Assembly (NCBI RefSeq): GCF_001305965.1
Contig: NZ_JXQC01000003.1
Coordinates: 2,876,861-2,940,860, forward strand
Reading direction: 5' to 3'
Length of the DNA stretch: 64,000 nucleotides
Source: Erythrobacter sp. SG61-1L
Lineage (GTDB): Bacteria; Pseudomonadota; Alphaproteobacteria; Sphingomonadales; Sphingomonadaceae
The notes below the pieces were generated by a model. It made no database searches and was not told the DNA's origin. It saw only the letters and a list, made by a program, of their open reading frames with translations. The number at the start of each line of letters is the position of its first letter. Positions within the stretch are counted from its first letter, which is position 1. A program made the position numbers and the translations under genes. Shown in pieces: positions 33,432-41,451 of the stretch.

Positions 33432-34613
33432 TCACGCAAACTTCAGCCGCACGGGCTGGCGGATCGGGCCATGGCCGACGGTCGTCATCCAGGGTTCGTA
33501 AGGTCCGGCCAGTTCGAAGCCTTCCACCTCGCTGATTATAGTGCCGAGAAGCGCCTGTGCTTCCATCTGTGCCAGCACGCGGCCCACGCAGCCATGAACG
33601 CCGTAACCCCAGCCGAGCGAATGTTTGTTGTCCCGCTCGATCCGATATTCTTCCGGGGCATCCCAGAAGCGCGGATCGCGATTGGCGGCGGCGAACATCA
33701 GCCCGCAGCGCGTACCGGCGGGAATGAGGATGTCATCCACTTCCACATCCTTCACTGCGATGCGCCCGGCCATGCGGCTGGGGCTGTCCCAGCGCAGGCT
33801 TTCATCGAAGGCATTGCGCAGTAATCTGGGATCGGCGCGCAGCTTCGCATATTCACCGGGGAACATCGCCCATGCGCGGATGGCATTGGCCATGGTGAGA
33901 TAGGTGGTATCCGCCCCCGCGCTCAACACGGTCTGCAACAGCAGCTTGGCTTCGCCCAAAGTGACCTGGCCTCTGTCGGCGGCGCGGAAGAATTCCGCCC
34001 CGATTCCTTCCGGGTCGATCGCATCGCGCTCGCAGGTGGTTTCCAACCATTCGATCACGCCGGAAAAATCCTGATCCATCGCCTCGTCGAACAATTCTCC
34101 CGGCGGGCCCATCGTGGCCCAGACCATCTGGGAAAAGCCGTGCATATGGTGCCGCCCTTCCTGTGGCAGGCCCAGAATGTCAGGCAGGACGCGGAAGATA
34201 TAGGCCTGAGTGATGTCGCCCACGGCGTCCACCACTTCGCCTTCCCTTGCGCGAAGCTCGTCGACGAAATCCTGTGCGGCGGCCTCGAAGATCGCCTTCA
34301 CCCGTTCCAGCGCGCGAGGGGAAAGGGCATCGGCCACCACCTTGCGCACCTGCGTGTGGCGTGGCGGATCGTCGGTCAGCAGGATTTCCGGCCGGGGCGA
34401 ATTGGGATCGTGCCATGGCCGCGATGTGGAGGAAAAGGTCTGCCAGTCCAGCAGGCCCTTCGTCACATGCTCGTGCCGGGCGATCATCACCACCCCGTCA
34501 TGCAGCCGCACGGCAGGGGCGAATTCGCGCAGGGCATCGTCCACCTCGCGCGCATTGCGCACGGCGTCGGGAGTGAAGATGTCCAGCGGGTAATCGGGGA
34601 TTGCGCGCGCCAT
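33432..34613 (-). CDS. Cytochrome P450
   Basis: This is a 393-residue soluble bacterial P450. The I-helix has AGADTT near residue 235, the K-helix ExxR reads ESLR near 273, and the haem-binding loop is WGYGVHGCVG with the cysteine ligand at 342; the usual leading Phe of this loop is Trp here. Class I bacterial P450s need a [2Fe-2S] ferredoxin and a reductase. No ferredoxin is encoded in the window, and a suitable reductase lies at 52699. It begins one base after the stop of the metallo-hydrolase upstream, so it belongs to the minus-strand operon with GMC oxidoreductase and hydrolase genes. Confidence 0.93.
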   Translation of the reverse strand: MARAIPDYPLDIFTPDAVRNAREVDDALREFAPAVRLHDGVVMIARHEHVTKGLLDWQTFSSTSRPWHDPNSPRPEILLTDDPPRHTQVRKVVADALSPRALERVKAIFEAAAQDFVDELRAREGEVVDAVGDITQAYIFRVLPDILGLPQEGRHHMHGFSQMVWATMGPPGELFDEAMDQDFSGVIEWLETTCERDAIDPEGIGAEFFRAADRGQVTLGEAKLLLQTVLSAGADTTYLTMANAIRAWAMFPGEYAKLRADPRLLRNAFDESLRWDSPSRMAGRIAVKDVEVDDILIPAGTRCGLMFAAANRDPRFWDAPEEYRIERDNKHSLGWGYGVHGCVGRVLAQMEAQALLGTIISEVEGFELAGPYEPWMTTVGHGPIRQPVRLKFA

Positions 34614-34614
34614 C

Positions 34615-35505
34615 TTACAGCCCCAGTCCCTTGAACCAGCGCTCGCCCTTGGCGTCGGTGGTGAAATGCCCGGCGGTGGGATCGGCGAAATGCGCGCCGA
34701 TGATCAGCACGCCGCTATCGGTATATTTCTCGGCAAAGCGCACGCGGCTGGCGCGCCCGGCGTCCTTGTCCATGTCGAAGGTCGCGTCGCGCTGCGGCAT
34801 GGCGCATTGCATCGGGTGGTGCATCAGGTCGCCGGTGATGACGGCCCGCTCGCCATTCGATTCGATGCAGACATGCACATGGCCGGGCGTATGGCCGTGG
34901 CTGGGCTCGCAATAGAGCTCCTCGCAGATGCGGTGATCGGCATCGATGAAATCCGCCATGCCTGCCGCCACGATGGGATCGACGCATTCGATCATGTGGC
35001 CGGGATGGTGGATGCCATCATTGCGAATATCCTTCCATGCCTCGAACTCGGTCTTGCCGAACAGATAACGGGCATTGGGGAAGGTCGGCCGGAACTCGCC
35101 CGTTTCCGGGTCCTTGTAGGTGTTCCAGCCGACATGGTCGAAATGCAGGTGCGTGCACATCACGATGTCCACGTCGTGCCGGTCCACGCCGAGGCTTTCC
35201 AGATCCTGCATGAAGCCTTCGGGCAGGTTGGTGAACACATCGAACTGCCGGTCGCGCCCGGCGCCGATGCAGCTGTCCACCACGATGGTCTTCGTCGGGG
35301 TCTGCACCACAAAGCCCTGGAAGTTCATTCGCTGCTTCCCTTCGGGCGTGGCGTAATGCGGGTGCAGCCATTCCAGCGCGATCACTTCCTCGGGCGTCGC
35401 ATCGGGCATGGTCATGTTGATGTTATCGCGAAAGTCCCACACTTCCACGATCCGGCTGACGGTGACGTCGCCCACTTTCCAGCTTTTGACGTGTTCCTTC
35501 GCCAT
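34615..35505 (-). CDS. Metallo-beta-lactamase-fold hydrolase, second copy
   Basis: This is a 296-residue hydrolase with the di-zinc motif THLHFDHVGWN near residue 118 and a later HGHTPGHVHV histidine cluster near 208. The N-terminal part with RMNFQGFVVQTPTKTIVVDS is typical of a group often found in alphaproteobacterial catabolic clusters. GAGGAGAGG directly before ATG 35505 is a strong ribosome site that overlaps the end of the GMC gene. It shares the fold but little sequence with the lactonase-like protein at 32492. The substrate is unknown. Confidence 0.9.
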   Translation of the reverse strand: MAKEHVKSWKVGDVTVSRIVEVWDFRDNINMTMPDATPEEVIALEWLHPHYATPEGKQRMNFQGFVVQTPTKTIVVDSCIGAGRDRQFDVFTNLPEGFMQDLESLGVDRHDVDIVMCTHLHFDHVGWNTYKDPETGEFRPTFPNARYLFGKTEFEAWKDIRNDGIHHPGHMIECVDPIVAAGMADFIDADHRICEELYCEPSHGHTPGHVHVCIESNGERAVITGDLMHHPMQCAMPQRDATFDMDKDAGRASRVRFAEKYTDSGVLIIGAHFADPTAGHFTTDAKGERWFKGLGL

Positions 35506-35518
35506 GGTTTGCCTCTCC

Positions 35519-37204
35519 TCAGGCGGCTTTTTTCTTCGAACGGGGTGCCGCCTTTTTCGGGGCGGGTTTGTATCGGGCGACCGATTCCGGCGGCAGCTCG
35601 GCGGCCGGAAGGGCGGGCTTGCCCAGGATGAAATCGGCCGCGCGCTCGGCGATCATCACGCAGGGCGCATTGGTGTTGCCGCCCACGATGCTGGGCATCA
35701 CGCTGGCATCGGCAATGCGCAGCCCGACAATTCCATTGAAGCGCAATTGTGGATCGACCACGGCGGCTGCATCGCTGCCCATGCGGCAGGTGCCGACCGG
35801 GTGGTGCACGGTGTAGCCGGTGCTGCGGATATAGGCGTCGATCTCCGCATCGCTTTGCACTTCCGGCCCGGGCGCCACTTCCACCCCGCTGAAGCGGGCG
35901 AAGGCGTCGCTGGCGAAGACCTTGCGTGCGATCTTTATCGCGCGGATCAGGCAGTCGATCTCGCCATCCTCGGCCAGCAGGCGCGGGTCGATCAGCGGCG
36001 CGGCGGCGGGATCGGGGCTGGCCAGCCGCAAGGTGCCGCGCGCCTTGGGATAGAGCGAGACCGGGCTGATCGCGTAGCCATGGCCCACGGGGAAGGGGAT
36101 TTTCGTCGTCAGGCGCTTGGCCGGCTGGAACACGAACTGCACGTCCGGCCGGGCCAGCGCGGGATCGGTGCGCAGGAAGGCCACGCTTTCGAACACATTG
36201 CCTGCCAGCGGCCCCTTGCGGGTGAGGATGTATTGGAAAAGCTGGAAGATGTCGCGCGGCAGGGCGGGCAGCGAGAGGCCATAGGATGTGGTGTTGGCCG
36301 TTTCCATATGGACGGGGGAGGCGACATGGTCGTGGTAATTTGCGCCGACGCCCGCCACGTCCTTCACCAGCTCGATGCCCATTTCCTGCAGATGGGCGCC
36401 CGGGCCGATGCCGGACAGCAGCAGTATCTGCGGCGTCTGCACCGCGCCCGCGCACAGCACCACTTCATGCCTGGCGCGCACGATCCGCCCGTCGAGCAGT
36501 TCCACGCCCGTAGCGCGACCTTTGTCCACCAGCACACGGCGCACCGGGGCGCCGGTCTGCACATGGACATTGCCGCGCTTCAGCGCCGGGCGCAGCATGT
36601 TGATCGAGGTGCTTTCACGGCGGCCTGCGCGCATCAGGCCCTGGCGCCGGCCATAGCCCTCCGAGTTGGGCCCGTTGAAATCGGGGCAGGCGGGGAATTG
36701 CAGCGAGGCGAGCCCGTCCATGAAGGCGTAGTTCAGCGCGTTGGGATTATCGACCACCTTGACGTTGATCGGCCCGCCCTTGCCGTGGAACACGCTCTCG
36801 GGATAATTCTCGTTATTCTCGGTGCGGGTGAAATAAGGCAGCACTTCCGCGTAAGACCAGCCAGTGGCCCCGGCATCGGCCCAATCGTCGTAATCCGTCG
36901 GATGGCCGCGGAAATAGACCATGCCATTGATGCTGCCCGATCCGCCCAGCACCTTGCCGCGCGGCAAGGGGATCGGCCGTCCCGCCATGCCGGGCTGGGG
37001 CACGGTGGCGAAGTTCCAGTTCAGGCTCTTCGTATGGATCGCGGCTGCCACGAAGCTCGGCACATGGATGAAGGGATGGCTATCCGCGCCGCCCGCTTCC
37101 AGCAGGCAGGTCGTGCGATCTTCCCGCTCCCCCAGCCGCGCGGCCAGCGCCGCGCCCGACGTGCCGCCGCCCACCACTACGTAATCGAATTCCGCCGCAT
37201 CCAT
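35519..37204 (-). CDS. GMC family FAD-dependent alcohol dehydrogenase
   Basis: This is a 561-residue glucose-methanol-choline oxidoreductase. VVVGGGTSGAALAARL at the N-terminus binds FAD. The GMC signature LGGSGSINGMVYFRGHPTDYD lies near residue 80, with a second signature in the middle (GAVQTPQILLLSGIGP) and a catalytic histidine in HHPVGTCRMG near 478. It would oxidise a primary or secondary alcohol to a carbonyl. An unusual C-terminal tail of about 20 residues is rich in lysine, alanine and proline. ATG 37204 is preferred, with GGGAGAG upstream. It belongs to the minus-strand group with the metallo-hydrolase and P450. Confidence 0.93.
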   Translation of the reverse strand: MDAAEFDYVVVGGGTSGAALAARLGEREDRTTCLLEAGGADSHPFIHVPSFVAAAIHTKSLNWNFATVPQPGMAGRPIPLPRGKVLGGSGSINGMVYFRGHPTDYDDWADAGATGWSYAEVLPYFTRTENNENYPESVFHGKGGPINVKVVDNPNALNYAFMDGLASLQFPACPDFNGPNSEGYGRRQGLMRAGRRESTSINMLRPALKRGNVHVQTGAPVRRVLVDKGRATGVELLDGRIVRARHEVVLCAGAVQTPQILLLSGIGPGAHLQEMGIELVKDVAGVGANYHDHVASPVHMETANTTSYGLSLPALPRDIFQLFQYILTRKGPLAGNVFESVAFLRTDPALARPDVQFVFQPAKRLTTKIPFPVGHGYAISPVSLYPKARGTLRLASPDPAAAPLIDPRLLAEDGEIDCLIRAIKIARKVFASDAFARFSGVEVAPGPEVQSDAEIDAYIRSTGYTVHHPVGTCRMGSDAAAVVDPQLRFNGIVGLRIADASVMPSIVGGNTNAPCVMIAERAADFILGKPALPAAELPPESVARYKPAPKKAAPRSKKKAA

Positions 37205-37298
37205 CCCGCGCATCTCTCCCATTATCGGGAGAGGGATAGACCGTGCATGCGTTCAGCGGCTTGGCGGGGTGCGAAGAGGGGTTGCCGGGGGGCGAAGA

Positions 37299-37781
37299 TC
37301 AGACCGGTCGAGGAGCGAGTTGTCCAAGAAGCTCCTGCGCCTCCTCGCGTTCAAACTCCGCGATATATTCTGAGTTCACAGCCATCGCGAGGCAGCGAAG
37401 GGCAGCCTGCGGGTTCTTGCGAACTCCCTGCCCTGAGAGATAACACTTCGCCATGTGGAATTGTGCGCTACCGTCGCCTGCCTCGGCAACCTTTGCAAAC
37501 CAGCGGAACATGGTTCGGTATTTGCCCTGTTCACGATAAAGGATCGCAATGTTTGCTGCGGCGGCATGGCTGCCTTTGCGCCATGCCCGACGGTAGAGCG
37601 CCATCGCCAGTGGCTTGTCCACGTTCACGCCCTCGCCCACATCATACATGTAACCCAATGCTTGAAGGCACATGGCATCCCCAAGCTCAGCGCCTTGCTC
37701 GTAGCACTTTCGTGCGACGTCGAAGTTGCCAGCTTCTGAGGCGTTGTAAGCGATCAGGAGAAGGGCGTCGGTATTGACCAT
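37299..37781 (-). CDS. Sel1-repeat protein
   Basis: This is a 160-residue alpha-solenoid protein with about four Sel1/TPR-like repeats, recognisable from recurring GDAxCLQxLGxxYDxGxGV-type units (AELGDAMCLQALGYMY, then KPLAMALYRRAWRKGSHAAA and AGDGSAQFHMAKCYLSGQGV). There is no signal peptide. Such proteins act as protein-interaction scaffolds; no specific partner is evident. ATG 37781 overlaps the stop of the citryl-CoA-lyase-like gene (TGATG), which is odd company for a scaffold and suggests it was captured into the operon. Confidence 0.82.
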   Translation of the reverse strand: MVNTDALLLIAYNASEAGNFDVARKCYEQGAELGDAMCLQALGYMYDVGEGVNVDKPLAMALYRRAWRKGSHAAAANIAILYREQGKYRTMFRWFAKVAEAGDGSAQFHMAKCYLSGQGVRKNPQAALRCLAMAVNSEYIAEFEREEAQELLGQLAPRPV

Positions 37782-38578
37782 CACTGATCGGTTGGCTCTG
37801 GCCCGTCATACTCGATCCCCTCCGCCGCCTTGCCGGACAGGATGAAGCCGATGGGCCGCTCTGCCTCTTCGGTCAGGTGGCCGATCAGCCCCGCTGTGCG
37901 GCAGAGTAGGCCGATGCCTTTCAGTGCCGCGAGCGGGAAGCCGACATCCAGCATGATTGCCGGGATCGGGCCGTTGACGTTCACCGGCAGGTGGCGGCCG
38001 ATGGTTTCGGGCAGCGCTGCCTGCAGCGCGCGCATCATGGCGACGTGGTCGCCGGAAACGCCGCGCTGGTCGGCCAGATCGAGCAGCAGATTGGCGCGCG
38101 GATCGCCTTCGGAGTGCTGGGGGTGGCCGAAGCCGGGGATGGCCTTGGTCGTCTGGCGCAGGCGAGTGATGTTGCGCAGGGCCACGGCATTGATGTCGTC
38201 CCCGCTTTCCCGCCAGTCCGCCACGCAATCGGCATAGAAGCGACCCGCTACTTCCGCGCTGCCCAGCACGACCGATCCGCAGCCGAGCAGCCCCGCGGCG
38301 ACCGCGCCCTGCAAGGCCTCCGGCGCGGCGGCGTAGGTCATGCGGGCGGCGACCACGCTGGGCACCAGACCATGTTCGGCTAGCGCGCAGAGCACGGCAT
38401 TGGCGAAGAACAGCTGATCCTCGTTCGGCTCCACGCCTGTGACCAGAAACCAGAAATAGCTGGTGAAGTCCGTCTTGCCGATGATCTCCCCCACCAGATC
38501 CTTGCCGCGCACGGTGATGCTGTCGGCATCGGAAGTGCAGATGGCGGTGAAGGGGGCGTCCTGTTTGCCGATGCGCAT
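37781..38578 (-). CDS. Citryl-CoA lyase/citrate-synthase-like protein
   Basis: This is a 265-residue, short citrate-synthase-superfamily protein. The conserved GFGHPQHSEGDPRA near residue 147 corresponds to the family's active-site segment GxGHxxxxxxDPR. It lacks the extra domain of full citrate synthases (about 430 residues), as in the citryl-CoA lyases. Those enzymes cleave citryl-CoA to acetyl-CoA and oxaloacetate, and homologues in catabolic clusters may split other branched acyl-CoAs. The gene is divergent from a CaiB-type CoA-transferase across 67 bases, which suggests that the transferase activates the acid this enzyme cleaves. Confidence 0.85.
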   Translation of the reverse strand: MRIGKQDAPFTAICTSDADSITVRGKDLVGEIIGKTDFTSYFWFLVTGVEPNEDQLFFANAVLCALAEHGLVPSVVAARMTYAAAPEALQGAVAAGLLGCGSVVLGSAEVAGRFYADCVADWRESGDDINAVALRNITRLRQTTKAIPGFGHPQHSEGDPRANLLLDLADQRGVSGDHVAMMRALQAALPETIGRHLPVNVNGPIPAIMLDVGFPLAALKGIGLLCRTAGLIGHLTEEAERPIGFILSGKAAEGIEYDGPEPTDQ

Positions 38579-38589
38579 ATTCTCTCTCC

Positions 38590-38627
38590 TTGCTGGTGCT
38601 ATCCGCCGCTGCCTATACCGGCGTCAA
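38590..38627. promoter_or_regulatory. Interlocked divergent promoters
   Basis: On the plus strand TTGCTG (38590-38595) and TATACC (38614-38619) are 18 bases apart and face the CaiB gene. On the minus strand TTGACG (38622-38627) and GATAGC (38598-38603) are also 18 bases apart and face the citryl-CoA-lyase-like gene. The two would occupy the same DNA, so polymerase could use only one at a time. Confidence 0.42.
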
Positions 38628-38645
38628 GATTGGGAGAGGTGCACA

Positions 38646-39788
38646 ATGGCAAAGCCGCTGGAAGGCATTCGCGTGCTGGATATGGGAACCTTCATCACCG
38701 GGCCGCAGGCCGGTTCGCTGCTGGCGGATCTGGGCGCGGAAGTGATCAAGGTGGAGATGCCCGAGGTTGGCGACCCGTTCCGGGCCTTCAAGGGCGGGCT
38801 CTATTCGCCGCATTACCAGACCTATAACCGCAACAAGAAGTCCATCGAGCTGAACACCAAGCAGCCCGAAGACCTTGCCGCCTTTGACGAGCTGGTGAAG
38901 GGCGCGGATGTGTTCATCCAGAACTTCCGCCCCGGCGTGGCCGAGCGGCTGGGGGTGGATGCCAAGCGGCTGCAGGCGATCAACCCGCGCCTTGTCTATG
39001 CCCTGATCACCGGCTTCGGTTCCGACGGCCCGCATCGCGACCGCCCGGCCTTCGATACTGTGGCGCAAGCCTCCTCCGGCTTCCTGCGCTTGTTGGTGAA
39101 CCCCGAACATCCCCGCGTGGTCGGCCCTGCATTGGCCGACGCACTGACCGGCTTCTATGCGGCGCACGGCGTGGTCGCGGCGCTCTATGAGCGGGAGAAG
39201 ACCGGCAAGGGCCGTCTGGTGGAAACCAGCATGTTCGAGGCGATGTGCCACTTCAATCTGGACGATTTCACGCACCTGCTCTCAATGGGCGAAGTGATGG
39301 GGCCCTATTCCCGCCCGCATGTCTCGCAGAGCTATGTCTTCGAATGCGCCGATGGCGGCTGGCTGGCGCTGCACATGTCATCCCCGCCCAAATTCTGGGA
39401 GAATCTGGCCGTGGCGGCCGGGCAGCCCGACATGCTCCAGCGCCCCGAATTCGCGGATCGCAATGCCCGCATTGCCAATTACGACAAGGTGATCGCCTTC
39501 CTCGCCCCGATCTTCAAGCGGCAGCCGCGATCCTATTGGGCAGAGCGGCTGGCCGAACTGGAAGTGCCGCATTCGCCGGTTTTCACTTCGCAGGAAGTGG
39601 TCGATGGCGAATTGGCGCAGCATCACGAAATCGTGCTGGAAACCGAAGGTCCGCACGGAACCTTCCGCACCATCCGTTCGCCCCTGCGTTTCGATGGGCA
39701 GAAACAGGAAGAAGTGGTCGCTCCGCCAGTACTTGGCCAGCACAATGAAGAAATCCTTGGTCGTAAAGGTAGCGATAAACCCGGTTAA
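38646..39788 (+). CDS. CaiB/BaiF family CoA-transferase
   Basis: This is a 380-residue class III CoA-transferase. It starts MAKPLEGIRVLDMGTFITGP, which is characteristic of the family, with GSDGPHRDRPAFDTVAQASSG near residue 122 containing the catalytic aspartate (PAFD) and the EREKTGKGRLVETSMFEAM segment near 184. It moves CoA from an acyl-CoA donor to a carboxylic acid, forming an aspartyl-CoA thioester on the enzyme. ATG 38646 is preceded by GGGAGAGG. It is divergent from the citryl-CoA-lyase-like gene and upstream of the VOC/MetE-fold genes. Confidence 0.93.
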   Translation: MAKPLEGIRVLDMGTFITGPQAGSLLADLGAEVIKVEMPEVGDPFRAFKGGLYSPHYQTYNRNKKSIELNTKQPEDLAAFDELVKGADVFIQNFRPGVAERLGVDAKRLQAINPRLVYALITGFGSDGPHRDRPAFDTVAQASSGFLRLLVNPEHPRVVGPALADALTGFYAAHGVVAALYEREKTGKGRLVETSMFEAMCHFNLDDFTHLLSMGEVMGPYSRPHVSQSYVFECADGGWLALHMSSPPKFWENLAVAAGQPDMLQRPEFADRNARIANYDKVIAFLAPIFKRQPRSYWAERLAELEVPHSPVFTSQEVVDGELAQHHEIVLETEGPHGTFRTIRSPLRFDGQKQEEVVAPPVLGQHNEEILGRKGSDKPG

Positions 39789-39796
39789 GGAGTGAA

Positions 39797-39824
39797 TTGC
39801 GTGTGGCAAAAGCTTTGATATGCT
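39797..39824 (+). promoter_or_regulatory. Candidate promoter of the VOC/MetE-fold operon
   Basis: TTGCGT (39797-39802) and TATGCT (39819-39824) are 16 bases apart, with about 50 bases of leader before ATG 39875 and a GAGGGAGAG ribosome site. It would drive the VOC gene and the two coupled MetE-fold genes independently of the CaiB gene. Confidence 0.42.
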
Positions 39825-39874
39825 CGCCCTGTAGAGCCGTATCCTGAAAGGACTCGGCGCGAGGGAGAGACAAG

Positions 39875-40420
39875 ATGAGCAAACTGCCGAGCAGGCTGCA
39901 CCACACCGCCTATGTAACCAAGGATCTGGAAGCGACGCGTGCCTTTTACGAAGACGTGATCGGCCTGCCGCTGTCGGCCACCTGGTGCGAGACGGATTTC
40001 CTGTTCGGCAAGGATCGCACTTATTGCCACGTCTTCTTCGATCTGGGCGACGGTAGCAGCCTTGCCTTCTTCCAGTTTGCCGATGCGGAAGATCAGGCGC
40101 AGTTCGGGCCTGAAATCCCGGCATCGCCCTTCATTCACATCGCGCTGAACGTGGACAAGGAAACGCAGGCCGAAATCGAAGGGCGCATTGCCAAGGCCGG
40201 AATCCAGCCGCCCAACACCTACACGCTTGAACATGGCTATTGCCGCTCGGTCTATGTGAACGATCCCAACGGCATGATCGTGGAATTCACTTGCGACGAT
40301 CCGCGCGCTGCCGAAGGCGCGGCAGACCGCCGCGCGCGCGCCCATGCTGAGTTGAAGCGCTGGCTGGCAGGCGATCACACCAACAACAACCTGTTCCGCC
40401 ACGAAGAAGAAGCGGCTTGA
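39875..40420 (+). CDS. VOC (glyoxalase/extradiol dioxygenase fold) protein
   Basis: This is a 181-residue vicinal-oxygen-chelate protein. It has HHTAYVTKDLEATRAFYEDVIGL at the N-terminus (first metal histidine near residue 10), FIHIALNV near 87 and the C-terminal NDPNGMIVEFTCD near 130 with the last glutamate ligand. One two-module unit is present, as in glyoxalase I, methylmalonyl-CoA epimerase and small thiol-transferases such as FosA. It is too short for a classical two-domain extradiol dioxygenase. Its stop overlaps the ATG of the first MetE-fold gene, so a role with thiol-linked substrates is possible. Confidence 0.88.
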   Translation: MSKLPSRLHHTAYVTKDLEATRAFYEDVIGLPLSATWCETDFLFGKDRTYCHVFFDLGDGSSLAFFQFADAEDQAQFGPEIPASPFIHIALNVDKETQAEIEGRIAKAGIQPPNTYTLEHGYCRSVYVNDPNGMIVEFTCDDPRAAEGAADRRARAHAELKRWLAGDHTNNNLFRHEEEAA

Positions 40421-41451
40421 TGGCCCTGCCCTTGCTGCCGACCTCGCTGGTCGGTTCGCATGCGCAGCCGGACTGGCTGATCGACCGGCAGAAGCTGGCC
40501 GGTCGCTTCCCGCCGCGCACCCGCGCCAGGGAATTGTGGCGCGTTGCGGAAGACTGGCTGGATCAGGCGTGGGACGATGCCACCATCGTCGCCATCCGCG
40601 AGCAGGAAGAGGCCGGGCTCGACATCATCACCGATGGCGAGATGCGGCGCGAGAGCTATTCCAACCGCTTCGCCACTGCGCTGGACGGGGTGGATATCGA
40701 AAATCACGGCACCGCGCTCGACCGTTCGGGAGAGCCGGTGCCGGTCCCGCGCGTGGTGGGTGAAATCAGCCGCCGCCACCCAGTACAGGTGCGCGATGTG
40801 GAATTTCTGCGCGCCCATACGGATCGCACCACCAAGATCACTGTGCCCGGCCCCTTCACCATGGCCCAGCAGGCACAGGACGATTATTACGGCGATCCCG
40901 AGGCATTGGCGCTGGCCTATGCGGCGGCCGTGAACGAGGAGATCAAAGACCTCTTCGCTGCGGGCGTGGACGTGGTCCAGCTCGACGAGCCCTATATGCA
41001 GGCACGGCCGGACAAGGCACGCCAGTTCGGCCTCAAGGCGCTCGAACGCGCGCTGGAGGGTGTGAGGGGCACGACGGCGCTGCATATCTGCTTCGGCTAT
41101 GCCGCGCTGATCCATGAACGGCCCGAAGGCTATAATTTCCTGCCCGAACTGGCGGCGACGGCCTTGGGCCAGGTGTCGGTGGAAACGGCGCAATCCCACC
41201 TCGATTGTGCGGTGCTGGAAAAGCTGGCGCCCAAGACGGTGATCCTCGGCGTGCTCGATCTTTCAACCCATGAGGTGGAAACGCCGGAAACCGTGGCCGT
41301 GCGCATCCGCCGTGCCTTGCCGCATGTCGATGCGAACCGTCTGATCGTGGCCCCGGATTGCGGGCTGAAATATCTGCCGCGCGATGTGGCCAACGGCAAA
41401 TTGCGCGCCATGGCCGCTGGCGCAGCCATAGTGCGTGAAGAGCTGGCATGA
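40420..41451 (+). CDS. MetE-fold zinc thiol/methyl transferase, first copy
   Basis: This is a 343-residue protein matching the C-terminal catalytic barrel of cobalamin-independent methionine synthase. The zinc ligands are present as H222-x-C224 (HICFGY) and C314 (APDCGL), and the substrate-binding ITDGEMRRESY near residue 67 is conserved. Stand-alone proteins of this kind include archaeal methionine synthases and the epoxyalkane:coenzyme M transferase XecA. The lack of the N-terminal domain and the catabolic neighbours argue against a simple housekeeping methionine synthase. ATGA overlap links it to the second copy. Confidence 0.85.
   Translation: MALPLLPTSLVGSHAQPDWLIDRQKLAGRFPPRTRARELWRVAEDWLDQAWDDATIVAIREQEEAGLDIITDGEMRRESYSNRFATALDGVDIENHGTALDRSGEPVPVPRVVGEISRRHPVQVRDVEFLRAHTDRTTKITVPGPFTMAQQAQDDYYGDPEALALAYAAAVNEEIKDLFAAGVDVVQLDEPYMQARPDKARQFGLKALERALEGVRGTTALHICFGYAALIHERPEGYNFLPELAATALGQVSVETAQSHLDCAVLEKLAPKTVILGVLDLSTHEVETPETVAVRIRRALPHVDANRLIVAPDCGLKYLPRDVANGKLRAMAAGAAIVREELA

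Noticed and set aside
35408-37777. A 789-codon plus-strand frame opposite the GMC and Sel1 genes
   Set aside because: It is a shadow frame spanning two genuine genes and the gap between them, with low-complexity His/Arg/Gly content.
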